Part shown: in pieces, positions 1 through 8,834 of the stretch
Layout of the letters: each line of letters begins with the position of its first letter
Position numbering within the stretch: the first letter of the stretch is position 1
Assembly: GCF_018502625.1 (NCBI RefSeq)
Contig: NZ_CP075566.1
Coordinates: 4,901,001-4,965,000, forward strand
Length of the DNA stretch: 64,000 nucleotides
From: Pseudomonas hormoni
GTDB lineage: Bacteria > Pseudomonadota > Gammaproteobacteria > Pseudomonadales > Pseudomonadaceae
Reading direction: 5' to 3'
Program-made: the position numbers and the translations under genes
The notes under the pieces: model-generated
The model's database searches: none
Told to the model about the DNA's origin: nothing
What the model saw: the letters and a program-made list of their open reading frames with translations, nothing else

Positions 1-428
1 TCGTAGAGTTTGTCGAGGCTTTCGGCGTACCAGCGAAACACCCCGGCGGCGCCCGGCACGTCGATGTTGTAGGCGTCCATCACCGGTTTGCCCATGTTCA
101 GCGAATCGAGCAGTGCCAGTTCTTCGCGATGAGTCATGATCAGGTCGGCCAGACGCAGCAGCACTTGTTTGCGCTCCGCAGGCGAACGCGCCGCCCAGGT
201 GCCGGCCTCAAACACCTGACGCGCATTTTTGACTGCGGCGTCGACGTCTTCAGCGCCGCAAGCGGCCACGTTGGCCAGGCGCTGGCCGGTGGCTGGGTTG
301 ATCGCGGCGAAGGTCTGGCCCGACTGCGCCGAACGGGGTTTGCCGTCGATCAGGGCCAGGTCGGGAAACTGCAGCGCAGCGGCTTTTTTTTGCCAATATG
401 CAAGCTCGAACACGTTCAGATGCTCCAT
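1..428 (-). CDS. Aldehyde dehydrogenase, N-terminal part (runs off the window)
   Basis: The minus strand encodes about 142 residues beginning MEHLNVFELAYWQKKA and running off the left edge, so only the N-terminal third is present. It shows the start of the NAD(P)-dependent aldehyde dehydrogenase fold: LIDGKPRSAQSGQTFAAINPATGQRL, then an AAVKNARQVFEAGTWA helix and a PAERKQVLLRLADL stretch. The pattern is closest to the gamma-glutamyl-aminobutyraldehyde or betaine-aldehyde class (PuuC/KauB-like) used in polyamine and amine catabolism, but the catalytic Cys and Glu lie outside the window, so the substrate is unknown. It is divergent from the LysR gene across about 210 bp, a common arrangement for a LysR protein and its target. 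The ribosome site upstream of the ATG is weak (AGAAAAG). Confidence 0.85.
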   Translation of the reverse strand, partial: MEHLNVFELAYWQKKAAALQFPDLALIDGKPRSAQSGQTFAAINPATGQRLANVAACGAEDVDAAVKNARQVFEAGTWAARSPAERKQVLLRLADLIMTHREELALLDSLNMGKPVMDAYNIDVPGAAGVFRWYAESLDKLY

Positions 429-638
429 GGGCTTTTCTTGTGTCTGGATGGTGGCCCAGGCCCGTGTCGAGGAAAAATAGTAAAAATGTCTTCGCAGACC
501 ATGAAAAAACTGGGCAGCCCATCTGCACGGTTGCGCGGTATGTGGTTATTGTTCAGGCACAACAACACCGTCGTCAGAACGGATGCAGTCGGCGTAAAAA
601 TTGCCTGGATGTCGAGTCCATCCACCCCGAGGTTTGCC

Positions 639-1559
639 GTGGCTGCCTACAACCTGCGTCAATTGAAGTACTTCATCACCACCGTCGAATGCGGCAGCGT
701 CGCCGAGGCGTCGCGCAAGCTGTACATCGCACAGCCGGCGATCTCCACGGCGATCAAAGGCCTGGAAGACAGCTTCGGCGTGCAACTGCTGATCCGTCAT
801 CACGCCCAAGGCGTGTCCCTGACCCCCAGCGGGGCGCGCTTCTACCGCAAGGCTCAGGAACTGTTGCGCATGGCCAAGGAGTTCGAACAGAACGCCCTCG
901 CCGACAACGACGTGGTGGCCGGGCAGATCGACATCGGCTGCTTTGAAACCGTCGCCCCGCTGTACCTGCCGCAATTGATTGCCGGGTTCTCGGCGCTGTA
1001 CCCCGGCGTGAAAATCCGCATCCGCGACGGCGAGCAGCAAGAGTTGGTGCAAGGCCTGACCTCGGGCACCTTCGACCTGGCGATCCTCTATGAACACGAC
1101 CTCGACGCCACCATCCAGACCGAACCGCTGATGCCCGCGCAACGGCCTTATGCATTGCTACCGGCAGATCATCGCTTTGCCCAGCTCAAGCAAGTGTCCC
1201 TGCGTGATCTGTGCCTGGAACCGATGATTCTGCTGGACGTGCAACCGAGCCGGACCTACTTCGTCAGCCTGTTCGAAGAGCTTGGTCTTACGCCACACAT
1301 CGCCTTCAGCTCACCGTCGATCGAGATGGTCCGGGGCATGGTCGGCCAAGGGTTCGGCTTCTCGATCCTGGTCACCCGCCCGCATTCGGAATGCACCTAC
1401 GACGGGCAGAAAGTGGTGTGCGTGGACATCGTCGAAGACGTCACCGGCTCAGGGCTGGTGGCGGCGTGGCTCAAACGCGGGCAACTGACCAAACCGGCGC
1501 AGTTGTTTGCGGATTACTGTCGAGAGCAACTGACCGCGAAGGCCGGGACAAGAACCTGA
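639..1559 (+). CDS. LysR-family transcriptional regulator
   Basis: A 306-aa LysR protein. The N-terminal winged helix-turn-helix reads LRQLKYFITTVECGSVAEASRKL, then the AQPAISTAIKGLED recognition helix; the rest is the periplasmic-binding-like effector domain, with GQIDIGCFETVAPLYLP opening the first lobe. I chose the GTG at 639 because GAGG lies six bases upstream and the length fits the family (about 300 aa). An in-frame ATG at 609 (316 aa) is possible but has no clear ribosome site. A much longer frame opens at 129, but that part overlaps the divergent dehydrogenase and is not credible as protein. It probably controls the neighbouring aldehyde dehydrogenase; the effector is unknown. Confidence 0.88.
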   Translation: MAAYNLRQLKYFITTVECGSVAEASRKLYIAQPAISTAIKGLEDSFGVQLLIRHHAQGVSLTPSGARFYRKAQELLRMAKEFEQNALADNDVVAGQIDIGCFETVAPLYLPQLIAGFSALYPGVKIRIRDGEQQELVQGLTSGTFDLAILYEHDLDATIQTEPLMPAQRPYALLPADHRFAQLKQVSLRDLCLEPMILLDVQPSRTYFVSLFEELGLTPHIAFSSPSIEMVRGMVGQGFGFSILVTRPHSECTYDGQKVVCVDIVEDVTGSGLVAAWLKRGQLTKPAQLFADYCREQLTAKAGTRT

Positions 1560-1574
1560 GCCAGGCAACCCTCC

Positions 1575-1707
1575 TGTGGCGAGGGAGCTTGCTCCCGCTC
1601 GACTGCGCAGCAGTCGCAAAACCATTGCATGCGATGTATCTGATACACCCCAGTGGCAGGTTTTGGGGCGGCTTCGCCACCCAACGGGAGCAAGCTCCCT
1701 CGCCACA
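1575..1707. repeat. REP-pair element, GAGGGAGCTTGCTCCC class
   Basis: Two inverted arms, TGTGGCGAGGGAGCTTGCTCCC at the left and GGGAGCAAGCTCCCTCGCCACA at the right, enclose about 90 bp that includes smaller palindromes (CTGCGCAGCAG; GGCGGCTTCGCC). It lies between the converging 3' ends of the LysR gene and hrpB. This is the structure of Pseudomonas REPINs. Confidence 0.9.
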
Positions 1708-1749
1708 AGCAAGCCCCCTCACCACAAGGTTTGTGTTCGGCATCAGGGA

Positions 1750-4266
1750 TTACTTACGCGGTTTGATCCGCGCGGTCGCCTCGGCCACCAACGGATCATC
1801 CGGCCAATAATGCTTCGGATACCGCCCCTTCAAATCCTTCTTCACCTCGGCATACGTGCTGCGCCAGAAGTTCGCCAGATCCTGCGTTACCTGTACCGGC
1901 CGCCGCGCCGGGGACAGCAGATGCAACTTCACCACCTGCCGTCCACCGGCGATGCGCGGCGTTTCAGCAAGCCCGAACAACTCCTGCAAACGCACCGCCA
2001 GAATCGGCGGCTGCTCGCTGTAATCCAGACGAATCGACGACCCCGACGGCACGCTCAAATGATGCGGCGCCAGCTCATCCAGCCGTTGCGGCAACGGCCA
2101 CGGCAGCAGGTTATGAACGATGTTCGACAAGTCCAGATTGGCAAAGTGACTGAGCCGCGAGACCTTCCCCAGATACGGCATCAACCAGTGTTCAAGGCCT
2201 TTGAGCAGCGCAGCATCACTGACATCCGGCCACTCACTCTGATCCTTGCCATCAAGGTCCAACTGCCGCAACAAAGCCACTCGCGCCTGCCACTGACGCA
2301 ACTCCGGCGTCCACGGCAACAGCTCCAGTCCCTTGCGCCGCACCAGATTCACCAGCGCCTGACTGCGAGCGATTTCATCAAGCCCGGTCAACGGTTCTCG
2401 ACTGAGGATTAACTCTCCGACCTTGCGCTGCCTCTCGGCGCGCAACACGCCTTCACGCTCGTCCCAATCCAGTTGATCGACCACGCGCACCTGCTCGGCC
2501 AACACCGAATCGAACAACGCCGGATCGAAATCCGCGGCCAGATAAATCCGCTCTTCACGCTGGCCCTGACGACTGCCCAGATCGGCAATCACCAGCCAAG
2601 GTTGTTTCATCAAACTGTCGGCTTCGGCGAACAACGCGGCACGACCGTTGGCCAGGCGATACTCCGCGCCACCCGCACGACGTTGCTGGGCAACACGATC
2701 GGGATAAGCCAGCGCCAACAGTGCGCCGAGCCAACGCGGATGATCCGGATCGCCGACCGGCTCCGACGCCTTGCCTCGCAGATAACCACGATACTGACGC
2801 GCCAGTTGCCGAGCCCGTTGCACGCCGCCCTGAGCACCGCGCGCGGCACGTTCTTCGCCGGACAGCAACACCAACCGACTGTGCAAATCGGCGCCGGCAC
2901 CGCGCAAGATATCCCGCTCGCCGAGCAGTGCCGCGACATCACACGCCATGTCCGCCAAGCCAAGCGCCTGACCGCGCAGCAGCAAATGTGCGATGCGCGG
3001 ATGCGCCGGCAGTTCGGCCATGGCCTGACCGTGACGGGTCAGCGCTTCACCGTCCAATGCCCCCAGTCGATCAAGCAAGTCCTGAGCCTGGGCATAAGCC
3101 GCGGCGGGCGGCACGTCGAGCCACACCAACTGCCCCGGCGACACGCCCCAGCGACCGAGTTGCAAAGCCAGCCCCGCAAGGTCCGCCGATAAAATCTCCG
3201 CACTGGCGTAGGCCGCCAGTTGTTCGTGCTGATCCTGCGACCACAAGCGATAACACACGCCCGGCTCCAGCCGCCCTGCCCGACCGGCGCGCTGAGTGGC
3301 GCTGGCGCGGGAGATACGTTGCGTGTCGAGGCGGGTCATGCCGCTGCCCGGATCGAAACGCGGCACCCGCGCCAACCCGGCGTCGATCACCACGCGCACG
3401 CCGTCGATGGTCAGGCTGGTTTCGGCGATGTTGGTCGCCAGCACCACTTTGCGAAAGCCCGCCGGCGCCGGATCAATCGCGGCGCGTTGTGCGGCGAGGT
3501 CCAGTTCACCGTGCAACGGGCAGAGCAACACCTGCGTGCGCTCGCCCAGCGCATCGGCCAGTTGTTGATGCACCCGGCGGATCTCCGCCTGCCCGGGCAG
3601 AAACACCAGGAGGCTGCCGGTTTCGTCGTTCAAGGCTTCAAGGATGGTCTGCACCAGACGCGGCTCAATGAATTCGCCGGGCTGGAACGGCCGGCCCCAG
3701 CGCATCGCCACCGGGTACATGCGGCCTTCGCTGCGCAGGATTGGCGCGTCGTCGAGCAGCCCGGCCAGGCGTTCGCCTTCCAGCGTTGCCGACATCAACA
3801 GGATTTTCAGCGGCTGATCGTCGCGGAACAGCTCCCGGCCATTCAGGCTCAGGGCCAGCGCCAGATCGGCGTCGAGACTGCGTTCATGGAATTCGTCGAA
3901 GATCAGCAAACCCACGCCTTCCAGCGCCGGGTCGTCCTGCAAGCGTCGAGTGAGGATGCCTTCGGTGACCACTTCGATACGGGTGTTGGGGCCGACTTTG
4001 CTGTCCAGCCGAATGCGATAGCCGACGGTTTCACCGACCTTTTCGCCCAGCTCACTGGCCAACCGCTCCGCTGCCGCACGCGCGGCCAACCGGCGCGGTT
4101 CGAGCATCAGAATGGTCTGCCCGGCCAGCCACGGCTCGTTGAGCAAGGCCAGTGGCACACGGGTGGTTTTACCGGCGCCGGGCGGTGCTTCGAGCACCGC
4201 TTCGTGGCGTGTAGCCAAGGCTTCACGCAGGGCGGGTAAAACTTCATCAATCGGCAAAGAAATCAT
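1750..4266 (-). CDS. hrpB: ATP-dependent RNA helicase HrpB (DExH family)
   Basis: An 838-aa superfamily 2 helicase. Walker A is APPGAGKTTRVP near residue 30, and Walker B is the HrpB-type DEFHER motif near residue 120. SATLEGERLA is motif III, TNIAETSLTIDGVR motif V and QRAGRAGRLEPG motif VI, followed by the HA2 and HrpB C-terminal regions. Length matches the family (about 820-840 aa). Its cellular substrate is not settled; the E. coli gene is dispensable. I start at the ATG at 4266, preceded by GGGAG at a five-base spacing; a TTG four codons upstream is less likely. It is monocistronic and divergent from the lipoprotein gene at 4376. Confidence 0.95.
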   Translation of the reverse strand: MISLPIDEVLPALREALATRHEAVLEAPPGAGKTTRVPLALLNEPWLAGQTILMLEPRRLAARAAAERLASELGEKVGETVGYRIRLDSKVGPNTRIEVVTEGILTRRLQDDPALEGVGLLIFDEFHERSLDADLALALSLNGRELFRDDQPLKILLMSATLEGERLAGLLDDAPILRSEGRMYPVAMRWGRPFQPGEFIEPRLVQTILEALNDETGSLLVFLPGQAEIRRVHQQLADALGERTQVLLCPLHGELDLAAQRAAIDPAPAGFRKVVLATNIAETSLTIDGVRVVIDAGLARVPRFDPGSGMTRLDTQRISRASATQRAGRAGRLEPGVCYRLWSQDQHEQLAAYASAEILSADLAGLALQLGRWGVSPGQLVWLDVPPAAAYAQAQDLLDRLGALDGEALTRHGQAMAELPAHPRIAHLLLRGQALGLADMACDVAALLGERDILRGAGADLHSRLVLLSGEERAARGAQGGVQRARQLARQYRGYLRGKASEPVGDPDHPRWLGALLALAYPDRVAQQRRAGGAEYRLANGRAALFAEADSLMKQPWLVIADLGSRQGQREERIYLAADFDPALFDSVLAEQVRVVDQLDWDEREGVLRAERQRKVGELILSREPLTGLDEIARSQALVNLVRRKGLELLPWTPELRQWQARVALLRQLDLDGKDQSEWPDVSDAALLKGLEHWLMPYLGKVSRLSHFANLDLSNIVHNLLPWPLPQRLDELAPHHLSVPSGSSIRLDYSEQPPILAVRLQELFGLAETPRIAGGRQVVKLHLLSPARRPVQVTQDLANFWRSTYAEVKKDLKGRYPKHYWPDDPLVAEATARIKPRK

Positions 4267-4375
4267 GCTGGCTCCCAAACAGAGGGCCGAGTATAACGGC
4301 GAACTGCTCGGTGTTTATCAGGGTCCTAATTCATAGAGACGCCCTTTCGTTTCAAGACTACTCAGGAGATTTCAT

Positions 4376-4795
4376 ATGCGTGTTCCCTTTCGCCTGATTG
4401 GCGGTGTACTGGTTGCAACCCTGCTGACCCAAGTAACGGCTTGCGGATCGATTTTCTACCCTGATCGTCGCGGGCAGATCGACGGCAAGATCGACCCGGC
4501 CATCGCGGCACTGGATGCCGTGGGCCTGCTGTTCTACATCATCCCCGGCCTGATCGCGTTTGCGGTCGACTTCGCCACCGGTGCGATCTACTACGCGCCC
4601 GGCGAAACCGCGCAGGTGGCACCGGAAAAACTCAAGGAAGCCATCGGCGCCGACGGCAAGGTCGATACCCACAAGTTGCAGACTATTCTGGAAACCGAAC
4701 TGGGCCGCAGCTTCCCGCTGGATGACCCACGCCTGATCCAGCACAAGGGCAGCACCCAGCAACTGGCCCTGCTCGGCCTGCAACCTGCCGCGTAA
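4376..4795 (+). CDS. Small conserved lipoprotein
   Basis: A 139-aa protein with a lipoprotein signal peptide: positively charged start (MRVPFR), hydrophobic core, and a VTAC lipobox placing the lipidated Cys at residue 23. After it come GSIFYPDRRGQIDGKIDPAIAALDAVG and a strongly hydrophobic stretch (about residues 47-70) that may be a second membrane segment. The C-terminal half is soluble. AGGAG eight bases before the ATG supports the start. The fieF gene begins 29 bp downstream on the same strand, so they may be co-transcribed. I do not know a function. Similar Pseudomonas proteins are, as I recall, sometimes mislabelled as polynucleotide phosphorylase; nothing here supports that. Confidence 0.8.
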   Translation: MRVPFRLIGGVLVATLLTQVTACGSIFYPDRRGQIDGKIDPAIAALDAVGLLFYIIPGLIAFAVDFATGAIYYAPGETAQVAPEKLKEAIGADGKVDTHKLQTILETELGRSFPLDDPRLIQHKGSTQQLALLGLQPAA

Positions 4796-4824
4796 TCCGT
4801 GGACATGAAGGAATAGCCACACCT

Positions 4825-5733
4825 ATGATTTCCAGCTCCGAACACGCCCGCCTGCTGCGGCTGGCGACCCGAGCCTCGGTGGCGGTGGCGTGCACGTTGA
4901 TCGTCGCCAAAGCCATCGCCTGGTGGCTGAGCGGATCGGTGAGCATGCTCGCCGGGTTGACCGATTCGGCCCTCGACGGCGTCACCTCGCTGCTCAATCT
5001 GCTGGCAGTGCATTACGCCTTGCGTCCTGCCGACGACGATCACCGTTACGGGCATGGCAAGGCCGAGTCACTGGCGGGCATGGCGCAGGCGTTGTTCATT
5101 GGCGGCAGTGCGGTGCTGATTGCCTTGCAGGCGTTTGACCGGCTCAAGCATCCCGAACCGGTGGGTGCGCCGTGGATCAGCATCGGGGTGATTGTGTTCT
5201 CTCTGGCGCTGACATTGGCCCTGCTGATGTTGCAGCACCGGGTGGTCAAGGCCACCGGTTCCAACGCGGTGCGCGCCGACGCCCTGCACTACCGTTCGGA
5301 CATGCTGCTCAATGGCAGCATTCTGGTGGCGCTGGTGCTGGCCGGGTTCGGCTGGCATCAGGTGGATGCGTGGTTCGGATTAGGGATCGCCGCGTACATT
5401 TTCTGGAGCGCCATTCAGATCGCCCGGGAAAGTTTTACGGTGTTGATGGATGAAGAGCTTCCGCTGGATGTCAGCCAGCACATGCTCGAACTGGCCTGCA
5501 GCGTTCCAGGCGTATTGGGCGCGCACGACTTGCGCACGCGGGTTTCCGGCAATCAGTGGTTCGTGCAACTGCACCTGGAACTGCCGGGAGATTTGACGCT
5601 GTCAGTGGCTCACGGCATCAGCGATCAGGCAGCGGATGCGATTCACGCCGCTTACCCGCGAGCCGAAGTGCTGGTGCACGCCGACCCGCAGGAAGTGGTG
5701 AAGACCGCCAGGGCCAATCAGAAACTCACCTGA
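4825..5733 (+). CDS. fieF: Cation diffusion facilitator, FieF-like metal exporter
   Basis: A 302-aa inner-membrane metal/proton antiporter. Hydrophobic segments fill residues 15 to about 200, followed by a cytoplasmic ferredoxin-like domain. Metal-site residues of the family are visible: the GLTDSALDGVTS helix (TM2), DDDHRYGHGKAESLAG after it, and ALHYRSDMLLNG (TM5). This places it in the FieF/YiiP group that exports Zn(II) or Fe(II). The C-terminal domain keeps a VHADP sequence near residue 290 typical of the dimer interface. It follows the lipoprotein gene by 29 bp. Its 3' end overlaps the convergent gene at 5718 by 16 bp. Confidence 0.92.
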   Translation: MISSSEHARLLRLATRASVAVACTLIVAKAIAWWLSGSVSMLAGLTDSALDGVTSLLNLLAVHYALRPADDDHRYGHGKAESLAGMAQALFIGGSAVLIALQAFDRLKHPEPVGAPWISIGVIVFSLALTLALLMLQHRVVKATGSNAVRADALHYRSDMLLNGSILVALVLAGFGWHQVDAWFGLGIAAYIFWSAIQIARESFTVLMDEELPLDVSQHMLELACSVPGVLGAHDLRTRVSGNQWFVQLHLELPGDLTLSVAHGISDQAADAIHAAYPRAEVLVHADPQEVVKTARANQKLT

Positions 5734-6758
5734 TAGCCGCGGCTGCTCAGGCAGTTACCCTGGGCCTGACGGTAGGCTTGCACCACAGACGCGTCCGGTT
5801 GATAGGTGGCCGTGCGCGGATCGAAACCGCTCTGCTGCACCGCGTATTGATAGCACTCGTACCCGTCCTGATTGACCTGCTCCGGCGACTGGCCGTTGGC
5901 CGGATACGCCACCACGTCATAACCATTGCTGACCGGTTGCGGCTGCGGTTGCACGGGCGGCTCGACCACCACGTAATCCTGAGTGGTTTCCTGGTAGGCG
6001 TAATACGACCCGGCCGCGAGGAACAACAGCGCACCACCAATCCACACTTCGCGGGCGTAATCCGGCAGGTAGCCGACGCGAATCCCGCGCGGCGGCTGCA
6101 CCACCACATATCGCGGGCCCAGCGGCCGGTACCAGTAGCCACCGGAGTAGAAATAATCCTGGCCCCGATAGGGTACGCGGTAGTCGCGATCCGGGAAGCG
6201 GTCGATCACATGGCCGGGACGATACTGCGGCCCTGGGCCCCAACCGTTACCGTGCCCGTCCGGGCGACCGGCCCAGCGATGATCATCGGGACGCGGGCCG
6301 TTGTTCTGCCAGTGCTGGTTGTTGTCGTTACGCCGCGGCACGTCATTGTAGTAACCACGCTGTGGCTGCTGGGTCTGGCGCACGGTATCGGGCCGGCCCT
6401 GGATCGGCAGGTCATTGGCAGGCAATTGTGGCGGCGGCGGTGGCGGCCGAACGGGATTGTTGAAGTCGCGAGGCTGATTGTATTGCGACTGATTGTTTTG
6501 CCACTGACCGCCATTGCGCGGCTGCCCGTTGTGCTCGAACTGGCGACTGTTGTCGTCTCGAATGATGTCGTTGTTCTGCGGGCGTGGTTGATTCTGCTGA
6601 GGATTGTTTTGCGGGCGCGGCTGATTGTTGCCCTGATGGCCGTCGCCTCGTTGCCCGTTGTCGGGACCACGGTTCTGCGGCTCGTCGGCCAGCGATTGCG
6701 CAGTGACACTGATACACAGCAAACCAACACCGGCCAAACGCCAGATGCGCGACTTCAT
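5718..6758 (-). CDS. DUF6515-type exported protein with Asn/Gln/Pro/Arg-rich N-terminal region
   Basis: A 346-aa exported protein. A signal peptide (MKSRIWRLAGVGLLCISVTA, cleavage near QSLA-DEP) is followed by about 170 residues of low complexity dominated by Asn, Gln, Pro, Arg, Gly and Asp, with repeats such as QPRPQNN. A Tyr/Gly/Pro-rich segment (YRGQDYFYSGGYWYRPLGPRY) and one hydrophobic helix (GGALLFLAAGSYYAY) follow. The C-terminal domain ends in CYQYAVQQSGFDP, GNCLSSRGYQVSF. The ATG at 6758 is preceded by GAGG at seven bases; the GTG four codons upstream is not needed. The C-terminal pattern fits DUF6515; function unknown. Ends tail-to-tail with fieF, overlapping 16 bp. Confidence 0.75.
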   Translation of the reverse strand: MKSRIWRLAGVGLLCISVTAQSLADEPQNRGPDNGQRGDGHQGNNQPRPQNNPQQNQPRPQNNDIIRDDNSRQFEHNGQPRNGGQWQNNQSQYNQPRDFNNPVRPPPPPPQLPANDLPIQGRPDTVRQTQQPQRGYYNDVPRRNDNNQHWQNNGPRPDDHRWAGRPDGHGNGWGPGPQYRPGHVIDRFPDRDYRVPYRGQDYFYSGGYWYRPLGPRYVVVQPPRGIRVGYLPDYAREVWIGGALLFLAAGSYYAYQETTQDYVVVEPPVQPQPQPVSNGYDVVAYPANGQSPEQVNQDGYECYQYAVQQSGFDPRTATYQPDASVVQAYRQAQGNCLSSRGYQVSF

Positions 6759-7194
6759 GCTTTTCCTCACTGCGGGTTAGGGCCTGTACGTAAGACTGGG
6801 AAAGCACAGGCCGGTTCTGCAACAGGTTATCAGTCGCGCAACTTATTTATTGAGGGGCTGGCGATAAATTGCGGGCAAAAGAAAAGGGAGACCCGTCGGC
6901 CTCCCTTTGAGAACTTCGTCCGTGCTCAACGCTTTTGACGTCGGCTCACCTCACGCCGTCTTCTGGACAGTGTGCAGCTCGGGGGCCGGCACATCCCCGG
7001 TGGGGGTGGCGGCCGCGGCTGGCCTGATTGGGCGAGCCGCTGTGGACTGTTTGTCCGAGCAGTGATTCTGGTGATAAGAATAGGCCTGAGGCGCCGACAG
7101 ATGATTGCTAAGATTGCTCAAATAAACATGACTTGCGCAATTTTTAACCCTGGATAGATAATCTGCCGCAATTGATACGACAAAGGCCTGATTG
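6759..7194. other. 436-bp gap between divergent genes; one hairpin, no convincing gene
   Basis: The gap holds the promoters of the minus-strand gene at 6758 and the plus-strand Lrp gene at 7195. It contains a terminator-like hairpin (6891-6910). An Ala/Pro-rich minus-strand frame of 56 codons could run from a TTG at 7121 to 6951, ending just before that hairpin, but it has no ribosome site and matches no family I know. I do not call it a gene. Confidence 0.5.
6891..6910 (-). terminator. Terminator-like hairpin reading on the minus strand
   Basis: On the minus strand AAAGGGAGGCC and GGTCTCCCTTT form an 11-bp stem (one G-U pair) with loop GACG, followed by TTCTTTTG. This has the form of an intrinsic terminator for minus-strand transcription, yet no confident minus-strand gene lies upstream of it. 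Confidence 0.6.
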
Positions 7195-7674
7195 ATGAGC
7201 AAACTCGACCGATACGACCTGAGCATTTTGGCGGAATTGCAGCGCGACGCGCGCATCTCCAACCAGGAGCTGGCCGAACGCATCGGCCTGTCGCCTTCAC
7301 CGTGCTCGCGCCGGGTCAAGCAACTGGAGGACGACGGCTACATCACCCGCCAGGTGGCGCTGCTGGACCGCAAGATGCTCGGCTTGAGCCTGACCGCCTA
7401 TGTGCTGATCGGCATGGACCGGCACACGCCGGAGCGGTTCGAGAACTTCGAAGCCGCCATTCGTACCTTGCCGCAAGTGCTGGAATGCAGCCTGGTGACG
7501 GGCATGGATGCGGACTATCAGCTCAAGGTGGTGGTGCCGGACATGGATCACTATCAGAAACTGCTGCTGGGGCATCTCACGCGGATTGAAGGGGTGACGA
7601 GTGTGCGCTCGAGTTTTGTGTTGAATCAGGTGCTCAATAGCACTGAACTGCCGCTGACTCATCTGCGTAGCTGA
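7195..7674 (+). CDS. Lrp/AsnC-family transcriptional regulator
   Basis: A 159-aa feast/famine regulator. The N-terminal AsnC winged helix reads DRYDLSILAELQRDARISNQELAERIGLSPSPCSRRVKQLEDDGYI; the C-terminal RAM/ACT-like domain (about residues 65-150) contains CSLVTGMDADYQLKVVVPD, the conserved effector-pocket stretch. Length is normal for the family. I start at ATG 7195, preceded by AAAGG. Family members bind DNA as dimers and octamers and respond to amino acids. The target here is not obvious because no amino-acid gene is adjacent; an AT-rich segment just upstream (7100-7160) could hold an autoregulatory site. Confidence 0.9.
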   Translation: MSKLDRYDLSILAELQRDARISNQELAERIGLSPSPCSRRVKQLEDDGYITRQVALLDRKMLGLSLTAYVLIGMDRHTPERFENFEAAIRTLPQVLECSLVTGMDADYQLKVVVPDMDHYQKLLLGHLTRIEGVTSVRSSFVLNQVLNSTELPLTHLRS

Positions 7675-7675
7675 T

Positions 7676-7808
7676 TGTGGCGAGGGAGCTTGCTCCCGCT
7701 CGGCTGCGAAGCAGACGCAAAACCGGTGAACGCGGTGTGCCTGGCTAAACTCGGGTGCAGGTTTTGGGGCCGCTTCGCGCCCCAGCGGGAGCAAGCTCCC
7801 TCGCCACA
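7676..7808. repeat. REP-pair element, GAGGGAGCTTGCTCCC class
   Basis: Inverted arms TGTGGCGAGGGAGCTTGCTCCC and its complement enclose about 90 bp with an internal GGCTGCGAAGCAG stem and GGGCCGCTTCGCGCCC. It begins two bases after the stop codon of the Lrp gene. Confidence 0.9.
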
Positions 7809-7917
7809 GTGTCTTCAGACGAATAGCTGCGACACACTGCCGCAGGTCAATGCTGCGCCACTCCCCCATGTCGTATACTCCAGCGCCTTTTAGCCCCGCC
7901 CGCGCTGGAGTTGTCCG

Positions 7918-8127
7918 ATGGATCCTGCAGTATTCGAAGAGTGGATGATGACCGGACTGGTCAGCATTCTGATCATTTTCATGGGTTTCATCGTCTGGGA
8001 TCTGGCGAAAAAATCCAAGGCCGGGCGCTTTGGCTCGTTCATCCTGTTCTTCGTTCTCGGCCTGGGCGTGGCCGCGTTCGTGATCAAAAGCGTAGTGATC
8101 GGTCTGATCGAATCCGGCTCGCTATAA
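7918..8127 (+). CDS. DUF2788 small membrane protein
   Basis: A 69-aa protein with two predicted membrane helices, [17 protein letters not shown] (about residues 14-30) and [27 protein letters not shown] (about 38-64), joined by a short basic loop (KKSKAGR). This is the size and layout of DUF2788, a small gammaproteobacterial inner-membrane family without known function. The stop codon overlaps the 3' end of the convergent rluE by 6 bp, so neither gene has room for its own terminator. Confidence 0.85.
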   Translation: MDPAVFEEWMMTGLVSILIIFMGFIVWDLAKKSKAGRFGSFILFFVLGLGVAAFVIKSVVIGLIESGSL

Positions 8128-8763
8128 GCGCGCCGGCACTTCCTTCCACTGGCCCTGATCGAGCCCTTCGATCGACCAGTCGCCGATCCTGACCCGCACC
8201 AACCGCAATGTCGGCAAGCCGACCGCTGCGGTCATGCGCCGGACCTGACGGTTACGTCCCTCGCGAATCACCAGCTCCAGCCAACTGGTCGGCACGCTTT
8301 TGCGAAAGCGCACCGGCGGGTTACGTGGCCACAATTCTGGCTCATCCAGTTGCCGCGCTTCAGCGGGCAAGGTCATGCCGTCGTTCAGTTCGACACCCTC
8401 GCGTAAACGCTGCAACTGCTCGGCGCTCGGCTCGCCCTCCACTTGCACCCAATACGTCTTGGCCAGTTTGTGTTTGGGATCGGCAATCCGCGCCTGAAGC
8501 TGGCCGTCGTTGGTCAGCAGCAGCAAGCCTTCACTGTCGCGGTCCAGCCGTCCTGCCGGGTAAATCCCGGGGATCTCGATGTAGTCCTTGAGCGTCGCCC
8601 GCCCTTCGCCGTCGCTGAATTGCGTCAGCACATCGAACGGTTTGTTGAACAGGATCAGCTTCGGCTCGGCCGGCGGCGCTTTGGCGATACGGCGCGGGGC
8701 GGAGGACGATGGCGTTGGTTTCACACCAGGGCGGCGGGAAACGGGACGTTGAGGACGAGACAT
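8122..8763 (-). CDS. rluE: 23S rRNA pseudouridine synthase RluE-like
   Basis: A 213-aa RsuA-family pseudouridine synthase. A basic, Pro/Ser-rich N-terminal tail (about 30 residues) precedes the catalytic domain, which starts [14 protein letters not shown]. The catalytic Asp is in [17 protein letters not shown], and the [10 protein letters not shown] motif near residue 170 is also present. No N-terminal S4 domain is visible, which fits RluE (23S rRNA position 2457 in E. coli) rather than RsuA, RluB or RluF. Target-site assignment is by family only. Convergent with the DUF2788 gene, overlapping 6 bp. Confidence 0.88.
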   Translation of the reverse strand: MSRPQRPVSRRPGVKPTPSSSAPRRIAKAPPAEPKLILFNKPFDVLTQFSDGEGRATLKDYIEIPGIYPAGRLDRDSEGLLLLTNDGQLQARIADPKHKLAKTYWVQVEGEPSAEQLQRLREGVELNDGMTLPAEARQLDEPELWPRNPPVRFRKSVPTSWLELVIREGRNRQVRRMTAAVGLPTLRLVRVRIGDWSIEGLDQGQWKEVPARL

Positions 8764-8834
8764 GGGAAAGGGAACATCTAACGGTCAGGGCTGCCAATGC
8801 TAGTGCCCCGACCGCCAAATGACCATGACAACTA

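Noticed and set aside
129..638. N-terminal extension of the LysR gene to 476 aa
   Set aside because: It overlaps the divergent aldehyde dehydrogenase gene and makes the protein far longer than the family; the GTG at 639 has a good ribosome site.
5556..6938. A 460-codon plus-strand frame opposite the DUF6515 gene
   Set aside because: It is the complement of a low-complexity coding region; the minus-strand frame has a signal peptide, a ribosome site and a plausible family.
6951..7319. A 122-codon minus-strand frame overlapping the start of the Lrp gene
   Set aside because: It is antisense to the Lrp start and has no ribosome site or family; only its last 56 codons lie in the gap, and they are noted as unsupported.
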